A stretch of 6,849 bases of DNA from an uncultured Collinsella sp. (GTDB lineage: Bacteria > Actinomycetota > Coriobacteriia > Coriobacteriales > Coriobacteriaceae), in contig URYW01000090.1 in assembly GCA_900552145.1 (NCBI GenBank), forward strand, positions 1 to 6,849, in the 5' to 3' direction. Shown piece by piece: positions 6,782-6,849 of the stretch. The position numbers and the translations under genes were made by a program. Every line of letters begins with the position of its first letter. The first letter of the stretch is position 1. The notes beneath the pieces are model-generated. The model searched no databases, had not been told where the DNA came from, and saw only the letters and a program-made list of their open reading frames with translations.

Positions 6782-6849
6782 GGTTGATGAGGTCCTCGAT
6801 TATCGAGACGACCTCGTCGATGGTGTGGGCGGTGGAGTCGACGTGCACG
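6771..6849 (-). CDS. cmk: Probable cytidylate kinase, C-terminal fragment
   Basis: Only the last 25 codons and the stop are inside the window; the start lies beyond the right edge. The visible end reads VHVDSTAHTIDEVVSIIEDL, followed by INQRR and a TAG stop. An Asp-Ser-Thr turn followed by a TIDEVV-type helix is the usual end of bacterial cytidylate kinases, which phosphorylate CMP and dCMP to the diphosphates. The position directly upstream of plsC and ispH agrees, since cmk-plsC-ispH is a recurring order. CTP derived from its product would be consumed by CDP-diacylglycerol synthesis, which starts from the phosphatidic acid made by its neighbours. The assignment rests on a short fragment plus context, so another P-loop kinase remains possible. 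Confidence 0.72.
   Translation of the reverse strand, partial: VHVDSTAHTIDEVVSIIEDLINQRR

Noticed and set aside
1..6849. Search by eye for mobile elements, CRISPR-like repeats, tRNA or rRNA genes, riboswitches and hairpin-plus-T-run terminators.
   Set aside because: None was found. The DNA is almost wholly coding, the longest non-coding gap is 18 bases, and no repeats or sharp composition changes were visible.

Overview
The window is one solid block of genes, all on the minus strand and read from the right edge to the left. Eight genes are present, six of them complete. In transcription order they are: the 3' end of a probable cytidylate kinase gene (cmk), an acyltransferase of the PlsC family, ispH, a PDZ/radical-SAM/DUF512 protein of unknown function, der, plsY, gpsA and rpe. 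The rpe gene runs off the left edge about ten codons short of its expected stop. Gaps between genes are 2 to 18 bases, and der and plsY overlap by 8. No room is left for an internal promoter or terminator, so this looks like one polycistronic operon whose promoter and terminator both lie outside the window.

The organism is most likely a high-GC member of the Actinomycetota, probably class Coriobacteriia (Collinsella/Olsenella-like). This is inferred from three things: GC- and C-ending codons throughout, strong AAGGAG-type ribosome-binding sites, and a gene order (cmk...ispH, DUF512-der-plsY-gpsA) that resembles Clostridia and Bacilli although the base composition is actinobacterial. No species can be named from the sequence alone.

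Functionally, the operon gathers much of glycerophospholipid synthesis. GpsA makes glycerol-3-phosphate, PlsY adds the first acyl chain, and the PlsC-like protein would add the second to give phosphatidic acid. Cmk supplies CDP, hence CTP, for CDP-diacylglycerol. IspH finishes the MEP isoprenoid pathway, Der is a ribosome-assembly GTPase, and Rpe belongs to the pentose-phosphate pathway. Grouping these suggests that membrane synthesis, ribosome maturation and central carbon supply are co-expressed with growth.

No mobile element, CRISPR array, RNA gene, repeat or obvious transferred segment was seen. The points most worth a second look are the uncharacterised DUF512 radical-SAM enzyme, the HX4E (instead of HX4D) catalytic motif in the PlsC-like protein, and the systematic nesting of stop codons within the next gene's ribosome-binding site. 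This is mainly a housekeeping operon, and I do not see a clear new system in it.
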